Shown here piece by piece: positions 26,350-36,916 of a stretch of 64,000 nucleotides of DNA (position 1 is the stretch's first letter; every line of letters begins with the position of its first letter). Where the stretch lies: the NCBI RefSeq assembly GCF_958298935.1, contig NC_084921.1, forward strand, positions 506,001 to 570,000. Direction: 5' to 3'. Source of the DNA: Phragmites australis (lineage: Eukaryota; Streptophyta; Magnoliopsida; Poales; Poaceae). A model generated the notes under the pieces. It worked only from the letters and a program-made list of their open reading frames with translations, was not told the DNA's origin and made no database searches. The translations under genes were made by a program, and so were the position numbers.

Positions 26350-27265
26350 GGCAGCGGGGTTGAAAGGTGGCATGCCCTGCTTGATGATGTTCGCGACGGC
26401 GCTAAGGTTGGCCTACCGAAGGAGCGAGATGTAGCGGTGATCGTAGTGCAGGATGGTGGCTTCGTCATGGCCGTGGATGTGGAGTAAAGGAACAACCTGA
26501 AATGACAAATATCGTTCATAATATCCGAACAACAAGCTCTTTAGGTACCTCCCCATCCTCTACCCTCGGTGCTCCCTCTCGTAGTACTCATCCAAGATCC
26601 GGTATCTCGTCATCCTGCAATGAAACACATGGCACATATTAGCAAATGAATAAACAAAAATATTATAGAGTATATGTAAAGGAATAGTCCTAGTGCAACA
26701 AAACACTTCTAAATCCACATACCACTCCTAGTTTCCCCTCCAGCTCAATCAACCACGTCATAAGAGGGGGAAACCAAATGATTTGACAAGATTGTGACAC
26801 TCCAGTATGCTAATCGTATGATATGTAAAAACAAAAATGCACTATATGTCAGGGTTACTATTGAGCACATGCACATGTAGATGCCAATTAGCACATGCTC
26901 ACAAATGTGGCATAATGGCGGTTTTGTTAATCCATTTTTTTTTGAACCATACAAAAGTGTTACTATCACCAACAATGGACTAACTTCTAACATGTTATCT
27001 AAAGAAGATTCACCCACACACGAAGGAAACAAGCCTGCAAGCTGCAATTTAATTGGCATTTATAAGTTTTTCGGATTCCTCACGAGCAATAGTATCCATA
27101 CATCTCATGGATAATTGTACACAAAGTTAGGAATTCGATGCATTTGCATTTTTTTTACAGTTGAGAGAACATGAAAGAATACAGAGAATCAGGATTGAAA
27201 AAAACATAGATTTTAATTAATATTCTAAGCTATGTTCTTTTCCCGCCCATGTTGCATAACAAGTT
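26350..27265. other. MULE 3' part, no gene recognised
   Basis: AT-rich sequence downstream of the transposase. A frame at 26745-27059 on the minus strand is not recognisable. Nothing else stands out. Confidence 0.4.
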
Positions 27266-27273
27266 GTCGATAT

Positions 27274-30200
27274 CATTGGCGAATTTAGACTAGCAAAGTA
27301 GGTATGGTGAATTTTAAGACAAGATTAAAAAGTACCTTAATTAAGACAATAGTTAAGCGAAGCGAAAAGATCCCCAATATAAGTTGATAAAACCATATGA
27401 ACCTACAAAATGGAAAAGAACTGAAGGTAAACATATATGCAATTATGAAAATATACCAAATGTAACCAAAGACAATAGAAGTAATTAAGTATAGAAACTT
27501 ACGGAACCACAACCACTAATTATGTCTAGAACTAGAAGGCTTAGGCAAATTCATCTTCTTTGTTTTCATGTCTTGAAACCGGTTCTTAATATCATTAGAA
27601 CCTAGTCCTCTGAATAAATCCCGCTCAATATAACACAACATCAAGTCATTGAGCCAATCATCGCATATCCTATTGCGCAAATCAGTCTTGATGATGTTCA
27701 TGGCCGAGAAGACTCTTTCAACAGATGCTGTTACAACTGGTAGTACCAATGCTAACTCAATAAGGTGGTACACCAATGGAAACACAATATGTCTTTAGGT
27801 TTCTACCATCTTCATTGCTAGACTTGCAAGATCGTGTCAACCAATAAAATCTTCAACTCTTCGAACATGAAGAATGAATGTTTCAAGTTGATCTTTTATA
27901 ACGGCACGATCCCTGATAGAGAATCTATGTCATATATCTCCGTAAGTCTAGCAATCTTGTGTACATCAAACTTAGAGAAACTATCTCTTGGATCAAGACA
28001 AAAAAACATATAAGCAACTCTGAAGATAGCTCACTGAAACGATGAGTCATCTCTGTGTTTATAGCATCAAGAGCTGCATAAAAGGTGTCAACACGATAAT
28101 GATGATCTTGAGTGACACTAATCTTACTTCACCTTGATTGGCCCCATCTTGGTACTACTTCATCCATATTTGAAATTGGTATCTCATTTTGTTCACAAAA
28201 TGTTTTGACTCCCGCAAACAATGGCTCCCAACCATGATTCCTCAAGTTAAGCAAACGTGCTTTCACATCAATCAACAATGACATGGCCTCAACAATATTT
28301 TGGTCCTTTCTTTGCAATAGTAGAGATAACTCACTTGTAATATGAAAAAATTTCAACATCATATTCATAATAAACACAAAGTTGAAGCTCTCCATTATTC
28401 TCATCAAACCACCCACTGATATTGGATTTCGGGCATCTTCCTGCACAAGCCCTATCATCTCTATCACTGCAACCCACATGGATTCAATACAGATTAAAGT
28501 TTGTAATGAGAATCCCATCTAGTATCTCCAGGTCTACCCAAGTTAGTTTCTTGATGTTTCCCTCTCCAAGAAAAAAATATCACCACTATCTAACTTGGCC
28601 AATAAGTTCTCACGGTGCTTGCTAGACAATAAATCCTCCCTCTTGCAAGATGCACTAGTGGTGGTCACAATCATATTAACATATTCAAAGAACTCATGAA
28701 TAGATGTGCAACTACCTACGACAGAAACGACTACCAATTGTAATTGATGTGCAAAATAATGGACATAGAAAGCATATGGGTTCTCATCTTTAATGAGTTT
28801 CTGAAGACTATTGAATTCACCTCTCATATTCGAAGCTCCATCATACTCCTATCCTTGAACTCTAGCAATGTCCAAACCGTGTGTAGAAAGCAACTCAAAT
28901 AAAGCTCCTTTCAATGCATCTGATGTTGTTTCTGTGACATGCTTAAGACCCAAAAATCTTTCCATAACTTTTCATTCCTTATTCACGAACCTGCGCAACA
29001 CCAAAAACAATTACTACAACATCAGTACATCACACACCTCACAATATCACAATTTAACAAATAAATAAGATCACTAACCTCACAATCACGGCCATCTGCT
29101 CCTTGATTGATATATCACGAGATTCGTCGATAAGAATAGAGAAATAACCATCACCAATCTATTTCTTTATCTCTTTGGTTATCTCCTGTGCACAACTCTT
29201 TGCAATGTCTTTTTGAACTGATGGTGCAAGCATACGAACATTTTTAGGACACAACTCCTCAAATGCAATCCTCACTTCCTCGTTTCTTTTTTTTACCAAT
29301 CAATCATCTCTAGAAAATTGCCCTTGTTCGATGAAGAAGAAGATTCATCGTGTCCACGGAATACATGACCTTGCATTAGGAGATAGCTTGCACAATCTAA
29401 AGATGCAATCAAACAGATTTCATATTTGGCTTATGATTCCTTGCTATGAGTCGTCACCTTATATGACACACTAGCCTTTTGATTTTTGAAATCTTCGCAT
29501 GCTGTTCTTGCTTTATTGTGGGCACTATTAGGCCCACCAACATGTTCAGGTAATGATTTATATGCATTCTTTCAATCTCTAAATCCTACTTTTGAAAATA
29601 CATCATACCCAAAATGAGACTCTGAGGGATCATATCTAAAAAGATAGCAATAAAAATAATAAGTTGCATCCTTCTCCACACTATATTATAGCCAATCATA
29701 TTTAGTAAACCATGCTGCACAAAAAATGCTTAAATCTTTACCAAACTATTTTTTGAGAAAAGTATGTCCAATTGGTTGAGTCGAAGTCTTCAACACATAA
29801 GCTCTTCTAACTTCATCTCTAATATCATGATCAAATTCACCTATTGGAATACGAAGTCCCGGATTGACGATAATAAACTCTTGCCTAAATTTTTTAATAC
29901 CTTTGTATTCTATCGGAGTAGTTGCAGGAGCAAGAGTGACAACTACTATTTCATTTTCTGCATCACAACCTTCACCAACTCTACTCTCCCTCGTACTTTG
30001 GGTATTTAAAGATGTTGGTTTGAAAACCTCTTCATTATTAATGTCTTGATGATCTAATAATTGATATTCTGCGAAAGAAATGCTGATGTTATTGGACAAA
30101 ATGAAATTCACCTCAATGGCTCAAATCAATTAACCTCAATGGCTCAATCTCAAAATCTCAATTCACCTCAATAGTCTGTGCTGCCGCCTGCCGCCTAACG

Positions 30201-30751
30201 GCCTAGTCTTGGTGAGTGGTGAGCCATGAGCCTGTTGACGGAGTGACAGCCAGACACACCTGCTCTGCTGCTCACGGATGCGCCCACGCAGTGATGCAGA
30301 CACGCCCGCTGGCTGCCGCCCAGGCGCCGGCCGTCCGACACCACCACACCCCCGTTGGTCGCCGTCGCACGCCCGCACGACGCCCTGCGCCCGCTGCCGC
30401 CGCTGGCGCTTGTCCGCTGCCCGCACGAAGCCCGCCACCGCCGCTGGCCCGCCGCGGCTCGCCGCTGCCGCAACACGCCCGCCCGCCACACGCCCACTCG
30501 CCGCAGCACCCTCGTCCGCCTGACCGTTGTCCGCCGCCGACCGTCGGGAGAGCTGAGATTGGAGAAGAGTATGGATTTATGGATTAAGGTCGTGTTTGTG
30601 AACTGGCTGCAGCTTGCTTGAAGTTTTATTTGCGGGTTGCGAATCGTGTGGGTCTGGACCATTGACCTAGTGGACCTCACAGGCCTGGACGACGTCACGT
30701 CGGGAGCTCAAGCGGCCGCCCAGGCTCACCCTAGCGGTGGATCCGCCCCTG
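27274..30751 (-). mobile_element. hAT element, 3,478 bp, with perfect 8-bp TSD
   Basis: Exact duplications GTCGATAT flank it at 27266-27273 and 30752-30759. Left end CATTGGCGAATTTAGACTAG and the reverse complement of the right end CAGGGGCGGATCCACCGCTA share CA..GGCG.AT, the usual form of hAT termini. The transposase remnant inside runs on the minus strand. The GC-rich stretch at 30270-30540 sits upstream of the transposase and is probably its promoter or leader. Confidence 0.9.
27516..30111 (-). pseudogene. hAT transposase (TTF-zinc-finger / DUF4371 class), decayed
   Basis: The N-terminal part (30111-29750) carries the GIKKFRQEF, VNPGLRIPIGEF and RRAYVLKTSTQPIGHTF pattern of plant TTF-type hAT proteins. 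The middle (29480-28560) matches the DUF4371 region, including IGDGYFSILIDESRDISIKEQ and GLDIARVQG...DGASNMRGEFNSLQ. The C-terminus (27785-27516) has the hAT dimerisation signature ASVERVFSAMNIIKTDLRN. Stops and frameshifts are spread throughout, so it cannot make a working transposase. The domain order is complete, so this was once an autonomous copy. Confidence 0.85.
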
Positions 30752-31063
30752 GTCGATATCATGTAACGCCAGGTAGTGTGTTGGACTCATGCATCCAATT
30801 ATTTACAGCCATTCCAATTTCTTGTGAAATTGATGCTTTCAACCATTGCAAGCTTTGCCATGCCAAGCACGCTATGCAGATTTCACGTCAGGTAACCAGA
30901 CAAACCTAAAAACCAGCTAAAAGCTGAGCTATCAAGGACACGCACTCGGTATTGAATCCCTGCATTCAGAATTAGGGATAGGACCTTAGAAAATGATATT
31001 CCTATCAGGGGCTCCCACATCTAGCCTATTCATCAAATTATCAGTTCATAACCACTACACTGA

Positions 31064-32113
31064 AAGCATCTCCAAAATCTCCTTATCCCACTTCTAATAG
31101 TTAATTTAGATAATTTCACTTTAAATCCTAGCTCTAACAACTTCTCAATCTCACTCCCAATATTTACCAACCTAAAATCGTCCCTGTCGCTAGCTCCCCC
31201 CCCCCCTCGTTCGCCGTATGCGGTGCCGTTTCGGCAAGTCCAGTAGGCGAGGTTGTTCCATCCGCCGTCGGCAAAGCAGCCCACGCAGCTGCTGCGCGAT
31301 CAGGCGCTGCGCCTCGTGGTGCTGGCGCATCGCCCTCCACATGTTGAGCGTGGCGTGGCAGAGCCCGAGCAGCTGGCGCGCGAAGTGGGTGTCGCGGAGC
31401 TCGGCGATGGCGGACGAGCTCGCGTCCACGGCCTGGGAGGCGGCTGCGAGCTGCGCGCGCACCCTGTCCCACGCGGCCTTGAGCTTCTGGATGTCGACGT
31501 CGATCTTCCTGCTGTACTCCTGGTCCCGCAGCTCCGCGAGCTTCTTGTCGTGCCTGATTTGCAGCCGCTCTCTCGCCTGCATTGCAAGATCTCACATCAT
31601 TCTCGTGGTAAGACATTATGTCTGTTTGATCAACAGTAATGCAAGATTACATCGTTGCTTAGTGTCAGTTTGTTCACCTTGACATCCTTGTACAGCTTCT
31701 TCTCCCATGCCAGGAGTTGCTGCAAGGTGGAGCTGTGCGATGGCGCCGACAGGCAGCAGAGCGCGCCCAAGAAGCTGTGCGAGCCTCCTGCAAGAGTCTC
31801 TGACGCGGGGCTTTATCTTTGAGCTCAGCGCTGCTAGTCTCGAGTAGGTTCGACACAGCGTCGCCGGCGGCAAGAAGCAGCAGCAGAAGCACCGGAAAGT
31901 GAGAGAAAAAAAAGGAAAGGGAGGAAGGAGGGAGATGAAAGATGGGATCCACACGTCGGTGATACAAAAGAGGGAAGAGAGAGGTGTGTTGGAACGTAGG
32001 GTTAAGTGTAAAGAGTCTATTGGAGATGGAAGAGATTTAAAAGATAAATTTTATTGATTTTTTTTATATAAGAATATAGAAAATGAGTTTTAGCTACTCT
32101 CTAAAAGATGCTC
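31064..32113. mobile_element. Harbinger-like element carrying host exons, 1,050 bp
   Basis: The right end (reverse complement GAGCATCTTTTAGAG) is followed by TAA (32114-32116). The left end AAGCATCTCC is preceded by TGA (31061-31063), one base from TAA. The GAGCATCT start with a TAA duplication matches the MITE at 58157-58416, which has perfect TAA duplications. Its interior is not transposon sequence but two exons of a DUF632 gene. Both termini have diverged, so exact limits carry some doubt. Confidence 0.55.
31190..31900 (-). pseudogene. Captured fragment of a DUF632 (NRG2/ROLLED-LEAF-like) gene
   Basis: Exon A (31787-31678) reads GSHSFLGALCCLSAPSHSST then LQQLLAWEKKLYKDVK. After a 101-bp GT-AG intron (31677-31577), exon B (31576 to about 31240) reads ARERLQIRHDKKLAELRDQE, SRKIDVDIQKLKAAWDRVRA, ELRDTHFARQLLGLCHATLN and MWRAMRQHHEAQRLIAQQLR. 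These are core DUF632 motifs (WEKKLY-DVK, KLxxAWxRV, LRDxxLxxQLxxLxxxLxxMW). A weaker piece (GDAVSNLLETSSAELK, about 31860) precedes them. After QQLRGLL the frame runs into unrelated sequence and stops. The retained intron means genomic DNA was copied, not mRNA. The parent proteins are plant-specific and nitrate- or development-related; this copy has no start region and is probably inert. Confidence 0.8.
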
Positions 32114-32874
32114 TAACACCTAAGGATCCAATGGAGCAGCGCATTCCCTAATCTTTAGAGGGGGGGGGGGGGGGGGTTGAAGCACAGACCTTGAGCCGGA
32201 AGTTGTGGAATTTCTCAGGGAGTACGCGGAGGAGGAGGTCGCTGCGGGCTGCGGCGGACATCGTTGGCCATGGCCGATCTCGCGGAGCACGACCTTGTGG
32301 ATGGAGTCGGCTGGGTCGAGGCGTGGTGGCTTGCGACACGCGGAGTACAGGCCGACAGAGAGCGACGTGCACGCTCGAGCGGTGAGGTCACATGGGAGCG
32401 TGTGGCAGTGGCGAGGTCGCACGGGCGGTGATGGCTACGACTGTGTGTCTGCAGCACATGTGAGGGAGAGGGAAAAAAGGTATGGCTGGCCCGCTTTTAA
32501 GTTCAGAAGAATGACGCCATACCCTCCAGTACCATATTGCAATAATACAATGTCGGATGGTAAATATATGACGCTATGTATTATGGCGTCATGTACTCAT
32601 CATGTATCCAAACCTTCTCAGAACACAAGACTCATGACATCATGCCTACTAAATACGACGTCAAGTACTTTGACATCGTATTAGCCACATCATCTGGGCA
32701 CTTTCAGCACGAATCCAACGTGGTAAAGCACAACACCAAATTTTATAGCACAGTAAAATAGACATATAACATCACAGTTAGTGGCGCTATGAAAATGATC
32801 TACTTTCTACATCTTCCCGTATAGGGTCTATTTATAAAAACTGTTTTCGCAAATAGCTAAAAAATAAAAATTCC
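32114..32874 (-). repeat. Right subterminal region and terminal inverted repeat of the MULE
   Basis: The outer part (32500-32874) is the inverted counterpart of 14571-14830, sharing the terminal AT-rich block and GACGCCAT words. The inner part holds a 17-G run (32160-32176) and a short minus frame with ARSDLLLRVLPEKFHNFRLK ending at a GT donor-like site (about 32195). The latter might be another captured exon, but I do not recognise it. Confidence 0.5.
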
Positions 32875-32889
32875 ACCAACTGCGTTCTG

Positions 32890-33300
32890 CCCTCCTCCCA
32901 CCTGGCCTCCATTCAAAAACCCCCACGCCGAGGGCAACTGCAACTCCGCGAGACGACGATGCCAATGATTGGGAGGGAGGGAGCGCGGGTGCGGCGCGTA
33001 CGGGGGGAGGCGGGCACGACGCGAGGTGAGGTGGATGATGACAAGCGGAAGGAAGCGGGCCGCGACAAGATCCACGATCCTAGGAGACGCCGGTACATGA
33101 TCGCCCCCCGTTCCCTGCCTGGATTTTTTGTTCGGTTCCCCTGTCCGCGCTTGTTTCCACCCGCTTGGATCTTGCCGGATTCCATCATCGCGGGCTCGCC
33201 CCGTCCTAGGGTGACCGTATCTTCTTCCTTCTGTAGCTGCAGGCTGCAGCGGTGCGCGGTGCGGCCGAGATAAAGGGTGGGTTGGGGTTAGGGTTACCAA
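32890..33300. other. GC-rich island outside the MULE right end
   Basis: About 400 bp of GC-rich, CpG-rich sequence resembling the promoter, first exon and first intron of a plant gene. Frames on both strands are arginine- and proline-rich without similarity to known proteins. If it starts a gene on the + strand, I could not find convincing downstream exons. Confidence 0.3.
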
Positions 33301-36145
33301 CCTGCGAAAGTTAGAGCCAAATTTGCGTTGTGTTGAACCGGTTGTGCCCCGGTGGAAGAGTGCACTGTAGGATTGCGGGTTTCATGCCTGCGGGCTGTGT
33401 TATGCGTACGCATCGTCGGCCCACCAATGTACATTGCTCACTGCGGACTAACGTGAGGGCTACGTTTCGTTTGATTTTGTTGCGCAGGTGCTTATTAGTA
33501 TCATTGAATTGTTATGGCCTAATCCGTTGTAGTTATCACTGTAGTAAATAGTGTCAAAATGATATGGTAATGGTATACCTTTTCTAGAACTCTGTTTAAT
33601 ACTACATTGCTTTCATAATATTTGCATGATATCCTTCTGTTTTTTCACGGACATTGTGATACAAATATTCGCACTCAATACATTCAATCAAAACGGTAGT
33701 ATCCGAGTGCCACCCCTTATCTGCTAAAGTGCAGTGGCAACAGAAAATCCACTTAGTTGATTTGGTTTCAACAGCAAATCGATTCAATCTGTTAGATTAA
33801 CACTCATTTGCTGAATATGAATGGAGCTGATACACACATTTGCAAAATTCATATGCATTGAATCTAGCTTCATGCTCATACACCCCAGATATGTCGCAGA
33901 ATTGTTCCACACTAATAAGCTGCTGTCCTGTAGTTTTCACTAGTTACGCTCGACCTTATGCAAATTGAGTTCAGTTATGTGGTTCTTAAATTAGCTACAC
34001 ATATGGTTGCAATGTTCGAGTTTGTTGTACTTGATTAGCTTATGTTGGATACCGTGAACTCACATTAAGCTCGGTTCAATTGAATTTGTAAAAGGTCATA
34101 ACATTCTCTTAGGAAACAAGGTCATGACAGGAAGAAAAGCCTAAACCAAACAACTATGATAGACAATATCAAAGTAGTAGATTAGAGGATGCGGAAGGAT
34201 GCCTAGGTTCTCGGATCCAGCACAACTAAGAATGATTGTTGTGCTGTGGAATAGAGGATGGGGAGGAAAATAATATTACCAAATAGGATCAGGTGTGGAA
34301 GTGGTAGGGGATGGGAAATAAAAAAGGTTTTACGGAATGGGAGTTTTTTTTTTTGTTGGTGGTGGTAGGGGGGGGGGGTGGCGATGATGATGGCAGGATT
34401 GCATCCTTCATATCAGCGATAAGTCTGAAGATTAAACCACTCTCAAATAGCCTATAGATGACTTCATGGTTTCTGTATCTTACCAGTGAGATGCCTTTTG
34501 CTAGTTCTGCTATTATGTGTGTAGACCCTGCCAGATTTTGTCTGCATGAGGTTATGAAACATTCCTTATCAGATATCTTGGCAACTAGAGATTTCACTGT
34601 TAAGTGCAGTAGTCTACTTTCATGGATATTGAAGATACTAATCATACTATATCTGATATTGGCGGCGTGAAGAATCAGTATATTTGAGGTATCTAGCAAA
34701 TACAAATTTGCACTGAACAGGGTAACTGTTATTTGCAAACTGAAACTTTTATTCCTAACATTTCTGAGAATGTAGCGTTACTGAACTATATTTGATCACT
34801 CTTGTGCTCTTTGATATTACTAGGAAACACTTAACCAGTTTTTTTCAACTCACTGAATTTGATCCTTGTTACTGCAAGAGTAATTCAATTAGTTTCTAAT
34901 TAGAGAAAGCTAGTTTTACACTGATACTGAGATAGTGCTGTTCAAAATCGGGTATCTTCTATGATGCAGTCAAAGCTAGAACCCCCAGCTTGACTAGGAT
35001 AAATCACAATTGCATTGCAATACAGTAAATCTAAGCAAGGATAAAACAGAGCAATCCAACTTATGGGAAAAGGCACCCAGGTTGGGGATCAGCTAAGCTT
35101 AACTCCTGTTGTTGTCAGACTTGAGACGGTAAATATGCTCGTTACTGAATTGAATGCCAATACACTGATGGGCTGGTATGGGCCTGAATATATTCTGCCA
35201 TCAGCTATTCCCACAGTGATAGTACGATCCTTCCCCCATCCCCACCTCTTGTGCAGTTATTGTGCAAGAGGCATTCTTTGCCAGTCTTGTGTTTACCTGT
35301 TCTTACATAATTGCAGTAATTTGCCTATTATTTTCCTTAGGCAAGTAGTGGCATATTGATGAGTTGGTATCAGACTTCAAGGTATATCTGCTTCATTTAC
35401 CTTCGTGTACTCCATATATCTGGACTGTTCTTCCTCTTAAATGGTTTCGTTGTTCCATTCGCCTATTCATAAAATGCCTACAGGGAGTACAGTTTAGTTC
35501 TGACCTATTTTCTCATCCTGTTATGTCAGATAATTTCAAGGCGATAATGCCCTTGTGCTGGTGGAACCTGCCATGATAAGGAGGATAGGAGAAAATGAGT
35601 AGTGCAGTAACTAACTTGCTCATCATTTTTTATGGCCTACAGTACCAGCCCTCCAATCCCTGTCATACATGTGGCACTACACTTTAAGATCAGAGGAGCA
35701 GAATCACGTGAAGGGCATGTGCTGGCTTGGATTCTTGGATGAATGGCATGGTCATCGTGTCTGCTCTTGCATCTGACACGACAGATATGGCTCACATATT
35801 CCCATGTTGGTATGTTTCTTTGTGGCCTGTGACAAATTATACACCTATTAATTTCTTAAGTAATAGGTTTGTTGACCCTTTTTGTTCCAGAAAAAATGAT
35901 TTATGCGGCTTACAACGAAATTGCAACCTATAACTGAGAAACATTGTTTCTTACAAATTATTAATGAATTTTGGGAATTTGTTCTTTCATGTCATTGACT
36001 GAATATATCAACCTTGAATGCCAGGCAGGATCTATTATTAGAAGCTAGGAAACATGCATTAAAAATTCTCTGTTTTGTGAATTCGTGCGTTAGAATTTCA
36101 TAATGATCAATATCATGCTGACGTGGTGTAAAAACTTCATAGAAG
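33301..36145. other. AT-rich stretch without a supported gene
   Basis: Short frames only. A minus frame at 33787-33602 has paired cysteines (CCHC and CIEC) but is too short to assign. A G/T-rich run lies near 34346-34380. The texture is intron-like, so a non-coding transcript is possible, but nothing can be claimed. Confidence 0.4.
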
Positions 36146-36916
36146 CAGGGACGGAGTTAGAAACTTAATATGAGGGGGGCCAATTGAACCAAACCATTCA
36201 TTCACTTATTAATATAGCAAAATGCAAAATAACCACCATATTGTTAAGGGTCAAATAGTTGCATGAGACACAAAATACTAGTTTAAAAAGCTACAGTATT
36301 TGGTGTCTACTTAAGCCATACTCGCTGACGTTTCTACTTAAGCCATACAGTATTTGGTGCATCAATTATGAACTCTAGAGCTATCTCCCTCTCAATGTAT
36401 ATTATTAAGCAATTTCTTAGGAATTCATCCTCCATCCTTAAGAGATTACTCCAACCATCATCCCTTAACTTCTGAATTAGTTCTTTTGTGGTAGCAACCT
36501 CATGCATAGCGTCCACAATATCTTGTGTTTCTGCTGAAACTTCTTGCAAGGAAAGCCCGTTATTCAGTTCTTTCATAACATGCAAAATAAACAAAAAGAT
36601 TAAATGGCATCAACAACTTGTTTTTTCTTGTAAAAATAATAAATCCCCTCTCCTCTTAGCCATGCGTGAGATTTGGCCTTGGGGCGAGGGTGAGACAGTG
36701 AGAGAGTTAGAAAGTGATGGCTAAAGTCGAACGGCATTGCACTACTAGTACTTTTCTAGGGAACATAAGAATAATGTCTCTTCTATGCACAGATAGGAAT
36801 GGCCCTATATCTATTTACATGAAAAAAAATACCACAAAAGATCAAGGGGGTCTAAAAAATTGTGATACATGGGGGGAGCCATGGCCCCTGCTAGTCCCCA
36901 GCTGGCTCCTTCACTG
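36146..36916 (-). mobile_element. Short non-autonomous hAT derivative
   Basis: The left end CAGGGACGGAGTTAGAAAC and reverse-complemented right end CAGTGAAGGAGCCAGCTGG share the CAG.G..GGAG form seen at hAT termini. Both are followed inward by GGGGGGCC-type words. Inside, a minus frame (36594-36334) reads MKELNNGLSLQEVSAETQDI then VDAMHEVATTKELIQKLRDD. It corresponds to the central QDIV.AM...K..L segment of DUF4371-class hAT transposases, as in the larger element at 27.3-30.8 kb. The 8-bp flanks (CATAGAAG and AGACGAAG) match only at their last four bases, so the duplication is not secure. Confidence 0.6.

Larger units (their letters stand above)
14571..32874 (+). mobile_element. MuDR-like MULE swollen by nested insertions
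   Basis: The left end (GGAATTTTTATTTTTAGC at 14571) is matched by the reverse complement of the right end at 32874 (GGAATTTTTATTTTTTAGC). Similarity runs on through TTTTTA(C/T)AAATA and ACCCTATA and into GACGCCAT-rich sequence, roughly 14571-14830 against 32874-32500. A mudrA-like transposase lies between them in + orientation. Subtracting the solo-LTR nest (7.6 kb), the hAT (3.5 kb) and the Harbinger-like element (1.05 kb) leaves about 6.2 kb, a usual size for an autonomous MuDR element. No convincing 9-bp target duplication was found (ACTACTCGT against ACCAACTGC, 4 of 9). The alternative is two separate MULE remnants of one family. Confidence 0.6.

Noticed and set aside
30163..30698. GC-rich frames upstream of the hAT transposase
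   Set aside because: Frames are open on both strands because of composition, and the translated sequences are Arg/Pro/Ala runs without a domain.
14562..32883. A 9-bp target duplication for the MULE
   Set aside because: ACTACTCGT and ACCAACTGC agree at only four of nine bases; no shift gave a better match, so none is claimed.
33602..33787. Minus frame with CCHC and CIEC cysteine pairs
   Set aside because: It is too short, has no spacing typical of a known zinc finger, and lacks neighbouring exons.
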